64,000 nt of DNA, taken from contig JAFBAP010000084.1 of the NCBI GenBank assembly GCA_019247695.1, positions 1 through 64,000 of the forward strand, written 5' to 3'. This DNA is from Verrucomicrobiota bacterium (GTDB lineage: Bacteria > Verrucomicrobiota > Verrucomicrobiia > Chthoniobacterales > JAFAMB01). The translations under genes and the position numbers were made by a program. Below the pieces are notes generated by a model. That model had not been told where the DNA came from. It was given only the letters and a program-made list of their open reading frames with translations, and did not search any database. Of this stretch, positions 27,892 through 36,564 are shown piece after piece. Position 1 is the stretch's first letter. Each line of letters opens with the position of its first letter.

Positions 27892-29049
27892 TTAGAGATA
27901 GGTGAGCAAGTTTTGTGCGTGCCGGCGTGCCTGGGCATCGGCCTCAAGTATATCATCCAAGGTTGGCGACGCCAACTGGGGCGCCTGTTCCATGGTTTCG
28001 GCAACCAGCCGCCAGATGGCGGGAAAAGGAATCCGGCCTTGTAAAAAGGTTTCCACCGCCACTTCGTTGGCGGCGTTGAGTACGGCCGGCAGGGTGCCGC
28101 CCTGTTCACCGGCCGTCCGGGCCAGGTTCAAGGCCGGGAAGACGTCGTAGCGGGGCTCTTCGAATTCCAGGCGGCGCAACTCTGAAAGCCGTAGCGGTTT
28201 CAGGTTGTTGGGTACACGATCCGGCCACGTAACCGCGTATTGGATGGGAAAGCACATGTCGGAATGGCTCAATTGGGCCAAAACCGAGTTATCGGCAAAT
28301 TCCACGAGGGAATGAACGATACTTTGGGGGTGCACCACGACCTGGACCCGCTCCATGGGCACATTGAAGAGCCAGCGCGCCTCAATCATTTCGAGCCCTT
28401 TATTGAACAGCGTGGCTGAATCGACGGTGATCTTCGGCCCCATCGACCAGGTGGGGTGCTTCAGGGCGTCGGCGGGAGTGACCCGGGCAAGGTCTTCGGC
28501 CGGCCAGCACCGGAAAGGGCCGCCTGAGGCAGTCAGGATGATGTTTTGAATCTGCTCGCTCGGCCGGTTTTCCAGGCACTGGAAAATTGCGTTGTGCTCG
28601 CTGTCGACCGGCAGGACGACGCGGCCGAGCCGGGCGGCTTCTTCCATAACGATGGCGCCGGCCATGACCAGGATTTCCTTGCTGGCCACCGCAAGGTCCT
28701 TGCCCGCGCGCAGCGCCGCCAGGGCGGGACGCAGGCCGGCGGTTCCCACGATGGCCACCAGGACCAGGTCTGCTTCCGGGCGGGTTGCCAGTTCGACCAG
28801 GCCGTGTTCGCCGGTGTGAATCTCGGGAGAGTACGCCAGGAGCGCTTTCAGTTGCCTGGCGGCTTCGCCATCCACGGCGCACACTGCCGGGGGCCGCAGC
28901 CGGTTGGCCTGCTCGGCCAGCCTGGTCACATTACGGTGGGCAGCCAGTCCCACGATCTCCATCCGGTCCGGGATACTGTCGGCCACTTTGACCGCGCTGG
29001 TTCCGATTGAGCCGGTGGCTCCCAGGAGGATGACTCGGCGCTTTCTCAT
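27892..29049 (-). CDS. dxr: 1-deoxy-D-xylulose 5-phosphate reductoisomerase
   Basis: Dxr (IspC) rearranges and reduces DXP to methylerythritol 4-phosphate with NADPH, the committed step of the MEP pathway. The N-terminus has the NADPH loop LGATGSIGTSA. Metal and substrate residues follow in VDSEHNAIFQCL, and the flexible catalytic loop is around PTWSMGPKITVDSATLFNKG. The length of 385 is normal. The ATG overlaps the cdsA stop (ATGA) and rseP follows after 12 bp. Two MEP genes (dxr, ispG) therefore flank rseP in one transcript. Confidence 0.96.
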   Translation of the reverse strand: MRKRRVILLGATGSIGTSAVKVADSIPDRMEIVGLAAHRNVTRLAEQANRLRPPAVCAVDGEAARQLKALLAYSPEIHTGEHGLVELATRPEADLVLVAIVGTAGLRPALAALRAGKDLAVASKEILVMAGAIVMEEAARLGRVVLPVDSEHNAIFQCLENRPSEQIQNIILTASGGPFRCWPAEDLARVTPADALKHPTWSMGPKITVDSATLFNKGLEMIEARWLFNVPMERVQVVVHPQSIVHSLVEFADNSVLAQLSHSDMCFPIQYAVTWPDRVPNNLKPLRLSELRRLEFEEPRYDVFPALNLARTAGEQGGTLPAVLNAANEVAVETFLQGRIPFPAIWRLVAETMEQAPQLASPTLDDILEADAQARRHAQNLLTYL

Positions 29050-29909
29050 GTGACAAGGAGCTTGAGATAAAAAAACATCAATGGTGCTGTAAAGAGCAGG
29101 CTGTCAATCAGGTCAAGCATTCCGCCGATCCCCGGCAGCAGGCTGCCGGAATCTTTGACGCCGGTACTCCGCTTGATCATCGATTCGCTGAGATCACCCA
29201 CGACCGCGGTGATTCCGATAAGGAAACCTAGAATGGTGCCGTGCAGCAAGTTCAGATAGCTGAGCTTTGCCGGCAGCAGCCAAATGAGCATGTAACTGCC
29301 GAGGATCGAGAACACAAACGAGCCGACGAAACCCTCCCAGGTTTTGGCCGGACTGATGTGCGGCACCATCGGGTGCCGGCCGATCCGGCTGCCCACGAGG
29401 TAAGCGCCCATGTCGCTGAATTTCGTGACCACGACGAGGTACAAAACGTAGAACTGGCCGCGCGGCACGCCGTCGGGACCGCGCGGCACGACGTAGACGA
29501 TTTTGGTCAGGAAATTGAAAAGCCAAGCCACGTAGAGCAAGCCGAAAAGCGTGTAAGCCATGGCTTCGAGCGGCGCGCGGCCGATCACCGGACGGAATAT
29601 CTGCCGGGCGAACACGCCGATCACGAACACCAGGAGCGTGGCAATTTCGAAATCGTAGGCGGCCTCCGTTCCTCGGGCGTGGAAAAACAGGAAACTGCCG
29701 ATGAAAGATGCCGCGCCGCAAAGCAGACCGAACCGTTTGAAGCAGCAGAGGCCGGCCTGGCGGATCATGGAAAAATATTCCCACAAACCGGCAAACCCGA
29801 GCGTGCCGATGAGAAGGATGAAAACGATCTCGTTTCCCGAGAAGATCACAAACAGCGCGATTACCCACATCGCCATCGCGCTCGCCAATCTAGGGAGGAA
29901 ACGGCTCAT
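29046..29909 (-). CDS. cdsA: Phosphatidate cytidylyltransferase
   Basis: CdsA makes CDP-diacylglycerol from phosphatidic acid and CTP, the branch point for all bacterial phospholipids. This 287-residue polytopic membrane protein has about eight hydrophobic segments. The C-terminal family signature is readable as SMIKRSTGVKD followed by LLPGIGGMLDLIDSLL; the family usually has HGG and DR here, whereas this protein has GIGG and DL. The start overlaps the GTPase stop (ATGA). No uppS, its common upstream neighbour, is present; the dynamin-like GTPase takes that place. Confidence 0.92.
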   Translation of the reverse strand: MSRFLPRLASAMAMWVIALFVIFSGNEIVFILLIGTLGFAGLWEYFSMIRQAGLCCFKRFGLLCGAASFIGSFLFFHARGTEAAYDFEIATLLVFVIGVFARQIFRPVIGRAPLEAMAYTLFGLLYVAWLFNFLTKIVYVVPRGPDGVPRGQFYVLYLVVVTKFSDMGAYLVGSRIGRHPMVPHISPAKTWEGFVGSFVFSILGSYMLIWLLPAKLSYLNLLHGTILGFLIGITAVVGDLSESMIKRSTGVKDSGSLLPGIGGMLDLIDSLLFTAPLMFFYLKLLVT

Positions 29910-31633
29910 TTACCCTCAGTGGGGCGAAGCGCCAACAATTGCCTTTCGATTTCATCCAGTTGCTGCCGGATGGGTAGATGCCGTTGTGCTTCAGCGGTGC
30001 AGAAGCTCTCGAGTGGAGCAAAGATCTGGCTAACTTCCTGATAATAAAAATCGACGGCCTGGCGGAGTTGTTGTTCGACGGCCGCGGTCAGCTGCACCCG
30101 TTTTTCGTCCATCTGGCGCCGGTATTCGCGCAGGGTTTTGCGACGGCGCATGACCGCGTACAAAGTTCCGGTGAGGGCGGCTACCCCGGCCAGGGTACCG
30201 GTAACGTCGAGAATCGCGGTATGAGTCAGGGCGGCGATAATCGTAAAGACCCCGCCTGCAGCGGCCACGCCGGTCGGGATGCGCAGCCAACGGGTGGTCT
30301 CCCCGAACAGGCTTTGCAGTTGTTGTTTGATCTTTGCGTCTGAGGTTTGTTCCAGGAGCGTCAGTTCGAGCCGTTGCAACAGGTTCTGCCGCTGGGACAG
30401 AAAACCGGGCATGACGGTTCGCCTCGCCAGGTTCGGGTCGGCTTCAAACTGGGTGCGGACCCGTTCCTGCAGGTCCTGCCAGATGGAGCGCAGGTCCGAC
30501 TCAAGCAACGCTACGGCGTGTTCGATCTGGTCCTGGACCTTGGTTTTGACTTCTCTTTGGACCTCGTCCTGGAATTCTTTCTCGGTGCCGCCGGCCCCGA
30601 TCAACATCTTCAAGGTATGTCCCACGCTCAACCGCTCTTCGAGCAGCGTTTCGCCCCGTCCGCGGCATTCGTCGTAGGCGATCTCGATCTCTCGAACAAA
30701 TCCGCCAAGTTGCCGCAGCGTTTGCCCCTTGCGCGCCTCCAGGCCGCCTCGAATCCGCGCAAGTTTCTCCTGGTCCGAGCGCAACATCTCCAGGGATGCC
30801 TGGAGCCGCTTCCGGAGCGAGTCGAGCAGCACCTGCGCGGTTTGCACGATGGATCGGATCTTCCCGCCGCGCGCTTCGCTTTCCTGCACCGTTTGCGTGA
30901 TCCAGGATTCCAGGGCACCGAACCGGCTCTCCGTCCACCGGGGATCCTCGTCGAGCGGCCGGCCGGCCAGCTTGGCTTCTAGCGCTTTTTTGGCTGACAC
31001 CGCGAAAACGGGCCGGCTCGACCCCAGGATCTGCAGGGTTGTCTGCTCGAGGTAACGAATGATGGCGGCCACCTCGCCCGGCTCCCGCAGATCGGCCTGT
31101 TGCAGGATGAAGACCAGGTTTTTGCGCCATTGCTGGCCGATCAACCGCAACATGTCCCACGCGGAGGCAGCCCAGGGGTTGGTGATCGAGAAGACAAACA
31201 GGATCAGGTCGGCTACCGGGATGAAGTTTTCGGTGATGGCCTGGTGGTGAGCCACGATGGTATTGGTGCCCGGGGTGTCGACGACCTGAAAATCCCGCAG
31301 AAACCTGACCGGCAGATAACGTTCGGTCAGGTGCTCTGAGACCGGTATATCCCGCGCGGGTTCCCCGTATTTGAACACGTAGACCTTGTCGGTGGCGGGA
31401 AGGACGTCAGCCTTGCAGAACTCCTGGCCGAATAAGGCGTTGAGCAAAGACGATTTGCCGGCTTTGACCTCGCCGACCACGACCAGGGTGAGGGGTTCGG
31501 TGAGGCTGGAGAGGAGATCACGCAGGTGCTGCGTGATCTCGGGAGGCGCATCCGTCCGTTGGGCAAGCGCGATCAACGAACCAAGCACCGCCGTCAGTGC
31601 GGATCGCTGTTCCAGGTATCGCTCGCCAATCAT
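29906..31633 (-). CDS. Dynamin-like GTPase, membrane associated
   Basis: A 575-residue bacterial dynamin-type GTPase. G1 is GEVKAGKSSL (54-63), G3 is DTPGTNTI and the G4 position reads QQADL rather than NKxD, a common change in this group. A long helical stalk follows. A hydrophobic pair about 450-500 (GVAAAGGVFTIIAALTH, TLAGVAALTGTLYAV) probably anchors it in the membrane. Relatives remodel or protect membranes. Its stop overlaps the cdsA start by ATGA, tying expression to phospholipid synthesis. The exact role is unknown. Confidence 0.85.
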   Translation of the reverse strand: MIGERYLEQRSALTAVLGSLIALAQRTDAPPEITQHLRDLLSSLTEPLTLVVVGEVKAGKSSLLNALFGQEFCKADVLPATDKVYVFKYGEPARDIPVSEHLTERYLPVRFLRDFQVVDTPGTNTIVAHHQAITENFIPVADLILFVFSITNPWAASAWDMLRLIGQQWRKNLVFILQQADLREPGEVAAIIRYLEQTTLQILGSSRPVFAVSAKKALEAKLAGRPLDEDPRWTESRFGALESWITQTVQESEARGGKIRSIVQTAQVLLDSLRKRLQASLEMLRSDQEKLARIRGGLEARKGQTLRQLGGFVREIEIAYDECRGRGETLLEERLSVGHTLKMLIGAGGTEKEFQDEVQREVKTKVQDQIEHAVALLESDLRSIWQDLQERVRTQFEADPNLARRTVMPGFLSQRQNLLQRLELTLLEQTSDAKIKQQLQSLFGETTRWLRIPTGVAAAGGVFTIIAALTHTAILDVTGTLAGVAALTGTLYAVMRRRKTLREYRRQMDEKRVQLTAAVEQQLRQAVDFYYQEVSQIFAPLESFCTAEAQRHLPIRQQLDEIERQLLALRPTEGK

Positions 31634-31665
31634 CCGGGTTCAGTCGCTCGTGCCTGCCGTATTGA

Positions 31666-32523
31666 TTAATGGTCCTGGCCCGGTTCGCCCGGCCTCTCGG
31701 GGGCGGGGGAAGGCGTCTGAGCCGATGAGGGCTTGGCCGTGGCCGGATCGGTCTGGCCGGTCGCCGGAGCGGTGAGGGGCGCTGAGGTTGCGGCCATCGC
31801 CGCTACCTTTGCCGGCGAGGAGGCCGGCTTCGGGTGGTTCATGGCGATGAGCTGGCTTACGGTCACAAATTTATAGCCCTTTTTGATCAGAGCATCCAGC
31901 GTGGCGGGCATGGCGTCGACCGTTTGCTTATGAATGTCGTGCGACAGCACGATCGCGCCCGGTTCCGCGCCGCTCAGGATGCGTTGTTCGATGACCGATG
32001 CACCCGGCCGTTTCCAATCGAACGGGTCAACCGACCAGAGGATCACGTTTAACCCGAAATGGCTCTCGATCCATTCCCGCTGGCGCTGGGTGACCGCCCC
32101 GTAAGGTGGCCGCAGCAGCGTGGGAGTGTAGCCGCCGGCTTCCTGAATTGCATTCTGCGTCTTGACGATCTCGTCGGTCACCCGGTCGTCGCTCAGCTTT
32201 GAGAGCTGCGGGTGCGTCCAGGAATGGTTGCCGATCTCGTGACCTTCCGCGAGGATTCGCTTCACAATTTCGGGGTGTTCGGCGGCGTTTTGGCCGATGA
32301 GGAAAAAGGTCGCCTTGATGCCCCGTTCCTTCAACATGTCGAGGAGCCGCGGGGTATTTTCAGCGCTCGGCCCGTCATCAAACGTCATGGCGATGTACTG
32401 GCCGTCGACGTGGCAGGAGCTGTAGGTGGCCGGCTTGGCCGCCGGATGCGCGACGGGAGTTTCCTGGGCGGATGCCACCCAGGGAAGGAGTAGGGACAAG
32501 GCGAGAACAGATCGGATAAGCAT
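31666..32523 (-). CDS. Secreted polysaccharide deacetylase (NodB domain)
   Basis: This probably removes N-acetyl groups from peptidoglycan or another extracellular glycan. A signal peptide (residues 1-19, cut after VASA) precedes the NodB fold: MTFDDGPSAENT (catalytic Asp and metal Asp), HEIGNHSWTHPQLSKL (metal His pair) and LLRPPYGAV. The C-terminal ~50 residues are Ala/Pro/Thr-rich and disordered. The length of 285 fits single-domain family members. It lies between mtnP and the GTPase gene on the same strand, with gaps of 39 and 32 bp. Confidence 0.9.
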   Translation of the reverse strand: MLIRSVLALSLLLPWVASAQETPVAHPAAKPATYSSCHVDGQYIAMTFDDGPSAENTPRLLDMLKERGIKATFFLIGQNAAEHPEIVKRILAEGHEIGNHSWTHPQLSKLSDDRVTDEIVKTQNAIQEAGGYTPTLLRPPYGAVTQRQREWIESHFGLNVILWSVDPFDWKRPGASVIEQRILSGAEPGAIVLSHDIHKQTVDAMPATLDALIKKGYKFVTVSQLIAMNHPKPASSPAKVAAMAATSAPLTAPATGQTDPATAKPSSAQTPSPAPERPGEPGQDH

Positions 32524-32562
32524 TTCTTCAGTAGGGCAAAAAGCGATTGAGCTTACTTGGAC

Positions 32563-33426
32563 TTAGATAAATCGATTCAGGATAACCTCTAATTTTTTAA
32601 CCGCGGCGTCAGGCCAAAGTTTCCGCGGGGTGATTAATGCCGTATCCAAGGCCCGGTGTTCCGGCCAGGCCGGTTCCTCGGGAATTCTGGCGATTACCTT
32701 GGGCAGAATCCGGCGAGCCGCTTCCGCGTTGGCCTGCAGGTGATCGATCACCGTCTGCGCCGTGACCGGTTCATCGTCGACTTTCCAACAATCGAAATCG
32801 GTGACGAAACTCATCGAGGCAAGCGCGATTTCCGCTTCGCGCGCCAGTTTGGCCTCTGCGACGTTGGTCATCCCGATCACGGCGAATCCCATGCGACGGT
32901 GAAATTCGGACTCTGCCCGGGTTGAGAACGCCGGGCCGTCCATGTTGACGTACGTCCCGCCGTTATGCACGGTGTACCCCAGGGCGGCCGCTTCCTCGGC
33001 GATGATGGTCCGAAGACCGGTGCTGACCGGATCAGCAAAGGCGATGTGGGCGACGATGCCGTCGCCGAAAAAGGTATGGTCCGAACGCCGGCTGGTCCGG
33101 TCAAAAAACTGGTCGGGCAGAACGATGTGCCTGGGACGATGATTCTCCTGCAGGCTGCCGACCGCCCCGATGCTGATGATCCAGCGGACCCCGAGAGAAC
33201 GCAGGGCGAAGACGTTGGCCCGATGGTTGAGTTCGGTGGGCAGGATCCGGTGGCCGCGGCCGTGCCGGGGAAGGAAATAGACCCGCCGCCCGTGGAACGT
33301 ACCCGCCGTCAATTCGTCCGACGGAGGGCCGAAAGGGGTCTGGACGGTCACGGATTCGGTGCCTTCAAGGCCCGTCATCTGGTAAAGCCCACTGCCGCCG
33401 ATGATGCCGATTGCGTTGTCTGCCAT
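32563..33426 (-). CDS. mtnP: S-methyl-5'-thioadenosine phosphorylase
   Basis: MtnP splits methylthioadenosine (from polyamine and quorum-signal synthesis) into adenine and methylthioribose-1-phosphate. The N-terminus has the phosphate-binding IGIIGGSGLYQM. Other family segments are FLPRHGRGHRILPTELNHRAN and YVNMDGPAFSTRAESEFHR, with the purine-site Met-Thr-Asn in GMTNVAEAKLAREAE. The start MADNAIG (33426) is preferred. The 23 upstream in-frame residues come from sequence next to repeat element R5. Purine nucleoside phosphorylase specificity is a close alternative, but the residues favour MTA. Confidence 0.92.
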   Translation of the reverse strand: MADNAIGIIGGSGLYQMTGLEGTESVTVQTPFGPPSDELTAGTFHGRRVYFLPRHGRGHRILPTELNHRANVFALRSLGVRWIISIGAVGSLQENHRPRHIVLPDQFFDRTSRRSDHTFFGDGIVAHIAFADPVSTGLRTIIAEEAAALGYTVHNGGTYVNMDGPAFSTRAESEFHRRMGFAVIGMTNVAEAKLAREAEIALASMSFVTDFDCWKVDDEPVTAQTVIDHLQANAEAARRILPKVIARIPEEPAWPEHRALDTALITPRKLWPDAAVKKLEVILNRFI

Positions 33427-33469
33427 GCCGCCGAGCACTCTCCGCACGTTCCGGCGAAACGCAAGAAGT

Positions 33470-33842
33470 CCACAGAACGGAGAGAAAACATCCACAGATT
33501 ACACAGATTGACACAGATTAAGGGCACACGGTCACACGGCGGCCGCAGCGGGTTTGGCGGGCACAACGACTGAGTTCACACGGCGAACACGGCGGGCCAC
33601 GGCGAACACGGCGGAAAGAAGGGGAAAGAGCTCGGCGTTCGGCGTTCGGCGTTCGGCGTTCGGAGTTCGGAGCGGCAACGTGACCCTCGCGGGAGATCGG
33701 ACCTGGTTCTACGACGCCTCCGAGCTCCGAACCCCGAACTCCGAACTCCAAACTCTTTCCCTCTCTTCCCGCCGTGTTCGCCGTGTTCCGCCGTGGCGCC
33801 GTGTGAGTCTTTTACGCTGTGCCCGCCGTGTGGCGGAACTCA
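33470..33842. repeat. Palindromic intergenic element R5
   Basis: This fills the 413-bp gap between mtnP and the reductase gene. From the left: ccacagattacacagatt and gacacagattaag module, cacggtcacacggcggccgc, the core gagttcacacggcgaacac, the ggcgttc tandem, a centre (about 33670-33715), then gaactccgaactcc as inverse of the tandem and gccgtgttcgccgtgttcc as inverse arm. The arms pair imperfectly. The final tgtggcggaactca overlaps the end of the next gene. No ORF here looks coding. Confidence 0.8.
33634..33668. repeat. Tandem heptamers in R5
   Basis: Four copies of ggcgttc followed by one ggagttc. Inverse copies of the variant unit (gaactccgaactcc) lie at about 33736-33749, so the tandem arrays could pair with each other across the centre of R5. 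Confidence 0.85.
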
Positions 33843-34355
33843 TTTGGCCACGTCGTAGCGCAGATTCAACACGCCCGACGGCAGCGTGACTGAGCTCGTC
33901 AGGTTCAGACGCCGGCCCTGTCGCGTATCGAACAAGGGAATTCCGGTCCCGAAAAAAGCCGGATAAACCATGAGTACCAGATGGTCGATCAGGCCCGCTT
34001 GCAACAGTGCGCTGTTCAGCCCGCAGCCGCCAAGGATCCAGAGATCGCCGCCCGGCAATTCTTTGTGCTGCGCCACGAACCGTTTCGGGTCGCGACGGAT
34101 CAGGGTTGCTCCCTTGGGACAGCACGCACCGTTACGACGGCTGAACACGTACGTCGGCTTGCCCAGGTAAGGCCACGGCCCAATCGAGAGGATCCGTTCC
34201 AAAGCCCCCCGGCCGACGAACAGCGCGTCAACCTGCGCGTAGAATTCCTGGTAGCCGGCATCGGCCTCGGTAATCACCCAGTCAAGTTTGCCGTCCACTC
34301 TGGCGATAAACCCGTCGACGCTCGTGGCAGTAAGGAGGGTGACTTTACGTGGCAT
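33840..34355 (-). CDS. Dihydrofolate reductase-like (RibD C-terminal domain) protein
   Basis: A 171-residue NADPH-binding protein of the RibD-C/DHFR superfamily (YyaP/YwjB group). It shows VTLLTATSVDGFIAR at the N-terminus, the GRGALERIL turn, and the DLWILGGCGLNSALLQ nucleotide-binding loop. These stand-alone domains are usually annotated as deaminase/reductase, but substrates are not known; no riboflavin genes are near. The start is MPRKVTLL at 34355. An upstream 62-residue extension is not family-like. The stop TGA is shared with the edge of repeat R5. Confidence 0.85.
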   Translation of the reverse strand: MPRKVTLLTATSVDGFIARVDGKLDWVITEADAGYQEFYAQVDALFVGRGALERILSIGPWPYLGKPTYVFSRRNGACCPKGATLIRRDPKRFVAQHKELPGGDLWILGGCGLNSALLQAGLIDHLVLMVYPAFFGTGIPLFDTRQGRRLNLTSSVTLPSGVLNLRYDVAK

Positions 34356-34675
34356 AAGTACGCGGGCGTAACGTTCTAAGGAACGGACCGCTCCCGCCAC
34401 GCGTGCCATTCCCTTTGTGAATGCTATATTACGTATTGAAAGTGCGCTGCAGGGCGAGAAAATACTTGTTTCACCCTGCACAGCTGACCGCGCGCCTGGT
34501 TTCCCGCGGCTGAAATCAGGGCGCCATCCGTCGGCCCGCATCTTTGATTTGCCTGCGCGTCCCCCGGCCGTAGCACGCCGCTCAGGGCGGCCTGAGCGGC
34601 AAAGCGCACCCCCGATCCGTTCCCCCGATACGACGGAACCGTCCGAATGGACGGGTCGCCCCGGCCGTTTAGGCG
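34356..34675. other. Non-coding gap with hairpin
   Basis: This 320-bp stretch lies between two minus-strand genes and has no convincing ORF. It contains an AT-richer patch around 34418-34470 (ctatattacgtattgaaagt) that could hold a promoter for the reductase gene. The rest is GC-rich with small hairpins, the clearest at 34577-34600. Confidence 0.5.
34577..34600. terminator. 10-bp stem hairpin downstream of the TPR-like gene
   Basis: gccgctcagg (34577-34586) pairs exactly with cctgagcggc (34591-34600) across a 4-base loop. It lies about 75 bp beyond the stop of the minus-strand gene at 34676. There is no T-tract, so it is a terminator-like or REP-like hairpin rather than a proven intrinsic terminator. 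Confidence 0.4.
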
Positions 34676-35167
34676 CTAGTTATCCGGTTCCTGCGTTGCT
34701 GCCCGAAGCGGCGCCAGGTCCGGGTCGGTTTCCGCCAGCGCGGTCAGCTTCGGATCGAGTTCGAGGGCGCGACGCGCCAGCGTCGCCGCCTCAGCCAGGT
34801 TGCCCAACTGCGCGGCGTAACAGGCTAAATTGTACTGGATCAGGGCAAAATTCGGGAAATGGTCAAGACCCTCCGCAAGGATGCGTTGCGCCTGCACGAG
34901 ACCAAGGCTGCGACGGGTGGCGTAGGCCAGGGCAATCACCCAGTTGGGTTCTTCAGGATCGATTTCCGTCAAACGTTCGGCGACCGTCCTGGCCTCCTCC
35001 CATTTCTGCCAGGTTTGATACAGATCCGTCCAGCCAGCCAGGACCGGCACCGTTTGTTGGGCGTCCTTCGCAATGGCCTCCATTTCGTCGACGGCTTCCT
35101 GAAACAGGCCCAGTTCAGTGTAGCCCGAGGCGGCGAGTAAATGGCGTTGCTGAACTTCGTCCAGCAT
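34676..35167 (-). CDS. Small tetratricopeptide-repeat-like protein
   Basis: A 163-residue helical protein with alternating amphipathic helices and TPR-like spacing (GYTELGLFQEAVDEMEAIAK, YNLACYAAQLGNLAEAATLA with RRALELDPKLT). There is no signal peptide, so it is probably a cytoplasmic scaffold. The ATG at 35167 is preferred. A TTG at 35188 would add seven residues and overlap the glgC stop at 35179-35181. Immediate placement after glgC suggests co-transcription, but a role in glycogen metabolism is not shown. Confidence 0.75.
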   Translation of the reverse strand: MLDEVQQRHLLAASGYTELGLFQEAVDEMEAIAKDAQQTVPVLAGWTDLYQTWQKWEEARTVAERLTEIDPEEPNWVIALAYATRRSLGLVQAQRILAEGLDHFPNFALIQYNLACYAAQLGNLAEAATLARRALELDPKLTALAETDPDLAPLRAATQEPDN

Positions 35168-35178
35168 GATTGCAAAGG

Positions 35179-36468
35179 TCAGATCCAACTTCCGTCGGGA
35201 ATTACCGCGTTCTTAGGCACCACCACCACCCCGTCACGGATGAAAAAGTTCTGCCCGTCCACGTTGGGCGCCTTACCATCCGGCGTGATCACCACCCCCT
35301 GGCCGATACGGGCGTTCTTGTCGATAATGGCCCGATCGATTACCGAGTTGCGACCAACACCCAGCGGGGGATCGCCTGCCGACCTTCCGGTGGTCGCTTC
35401 ATCCTCATAAAAATCGGCCCCCATGAGTACCGAGTTCCGAATGGTTGCGCCGCTGTCGATGACGCTGCGCACGCCGATCACGGCGCGCTCGATATGCGCG
35501 TCGGAAATGATGCAGCCGTCTGAAATGATCGCGCGCCGGACGGTGGCCGCGTTGATCTTGCTGGCCGGCAGAAATCGCGGGTGGGTATAAATCGGCGCAA
35601 GCCGGTCAAAGAAGTTATACGGCGGCAGCGTGTCCGTCAGCGCCAGGTTGGCTTCGAAAAACGCCCGGATCGTCCCGATATCCTCCCAGTACCCCTGGAA
35701 GATGTAGGCGAAAACCTTGCGTTTCTGCAGTGACGCCGGAATGATGTGCTTGCCGAAATCGTCATAGTCATTGTTGAGCGAATCGATCAGAACCTGCCGA
35801 TTGAAGACGTAGATGCCCATTGATCCCTGGTAAAGCTCGGCCTTTTTCGACAGCCCGAGGTCCTGCAGCAGTTCGGCCGGGATCATCAATTCGGACAGCA
35901 AGGCAGGGTCTTTCGGCTTTTCCTCAAACCGGAAAATGCGGCGATCCTTGTCGCTGTGCATGATGCCGAAGCCGGATGCCGCCGCCCGATCGACCGGCGT
36001 GGTGCCCAGGGTGAGGTCGGCGCCCGATTCGACGTGGCGCCGCAACAGGTCCCGGTAATCCATTCGATAGAGTTGGTCGCCGCTCAGGATCAGATAGTAG
36101 TCGTACGGCCCTTCCAAAAAGTAGCGAAGGTTCTGCCGCACGGCATCCGCCGTTCCTTGGTACCAGCGGGCCCCTTCCGGCGTTTGTTGCGCCGCCAGAA
36201 TCTCGACGAAACTCTTGGTGAAATTGTCGAATTTGTAGCTCGCGTGAATGTGGCGGTGCAAAGAGGTGCTGTTGAACTGGGTCAGTACATAAACTTGCCG
36301 AAGGCCCGAGTTGAGGCAGTTGCTGATCGGAATGTCGACGAGGCGGTACTTGCCGGCGAGCGGCACGGCGGGTTTGGAGCGATCCTTGGTCAGGGGGAAC
36401 AACCGGCTGCCGGCGCCACCGCCCATGACGACGGCCAGGGTGCAATTTTGTAGGGATGACACGTCCAT
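35179..36468 (-). CDS. glgC: Glucose-1-phosphate adenylyltransferase
   Basis: GlgC makes ADP-glucose from glucose-1-phosphate and ATP, the regulated step of glycogen synthesis. The nucleotidyltransferase N-terminus VVMGGGAGSRLFPLTKDR is intact, as are KPAVPLAGKYRLVDIPISN and the left-handed beta-helix C-terminal domain with CIISDAHIERAVIGVRS. At 429 residues from the ATG at 36468 it matches the plant/cyanobacterial-like form. Twenty-seven further upstream residues are possible in frame but lack homology. It is divergent from glmS with a 96-bp shared control region. Confidence 0.94.
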   Translation of the reverse strand: MDVSSLQNCTLAVVMGGGAGSRLFPLTKDRSKPAVPLAGKYRLVDIPISNCLNSGLRQVYVLTQFNSTSLHRHIHASYKFDNFTKSFVEILAAQQTPEGARWYQGTADAVRQNLRYFLEGPYDYYLILSGDQLYRMDYRDLLRRHVESGADLTLGTTPVDRAAASGFGIMHSDKDRRIFRFEEKPKDPALLSELMIPAELLQDLGLSKKAELYQGSMGIYVFNRQVLIDSLNNDYDDFGKHIIPASLQKRKVFAYIFQGYWEDIGTIRAFFEANLALTDTLPPYNFFDRLAPIYTHPRFLPASKINAATVRRAIISDGCIISDAHIERAVIGVRSVIDSGATIRNSVLMGADFYEDEATTGRSAGDPPLGVGRNSVIDRAIIDKNARIGQGVVITPDGKAPNVDGQNFFIRDGVVVVPKNAVIPDGSWI

Positions 36469-36564
36469 ATTCAGACAAGTGAACCAGGTCCGTACAAGTG
36501 ATGTCGGTTCGTTGCCCGTCATCTTGCAAGCCGCGGAAATCTTTGTCACGATGGTTTTTTCTTT
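36469..36564. promoter_or_regulatory. Divergent glgC/glmS control region
   Basis: The only space between the two divergent starts is 96 bp, so promoters for both glycogen (glgC) and amino-sugar (glmS) synthesis must lie here or overlap the starts. The stretch ttgtcacgatggttttttct precedes glmS. No clear -35/-10 pair can be asserted, and there is no room for a glmS ribozyme. Confidence 0.45.

Noticed and set aside
36469-36564. glmS ribozyme
   Set aside because: Only 96 bases separate glgC and glmS starts and the ribozyme core is not recognisable.
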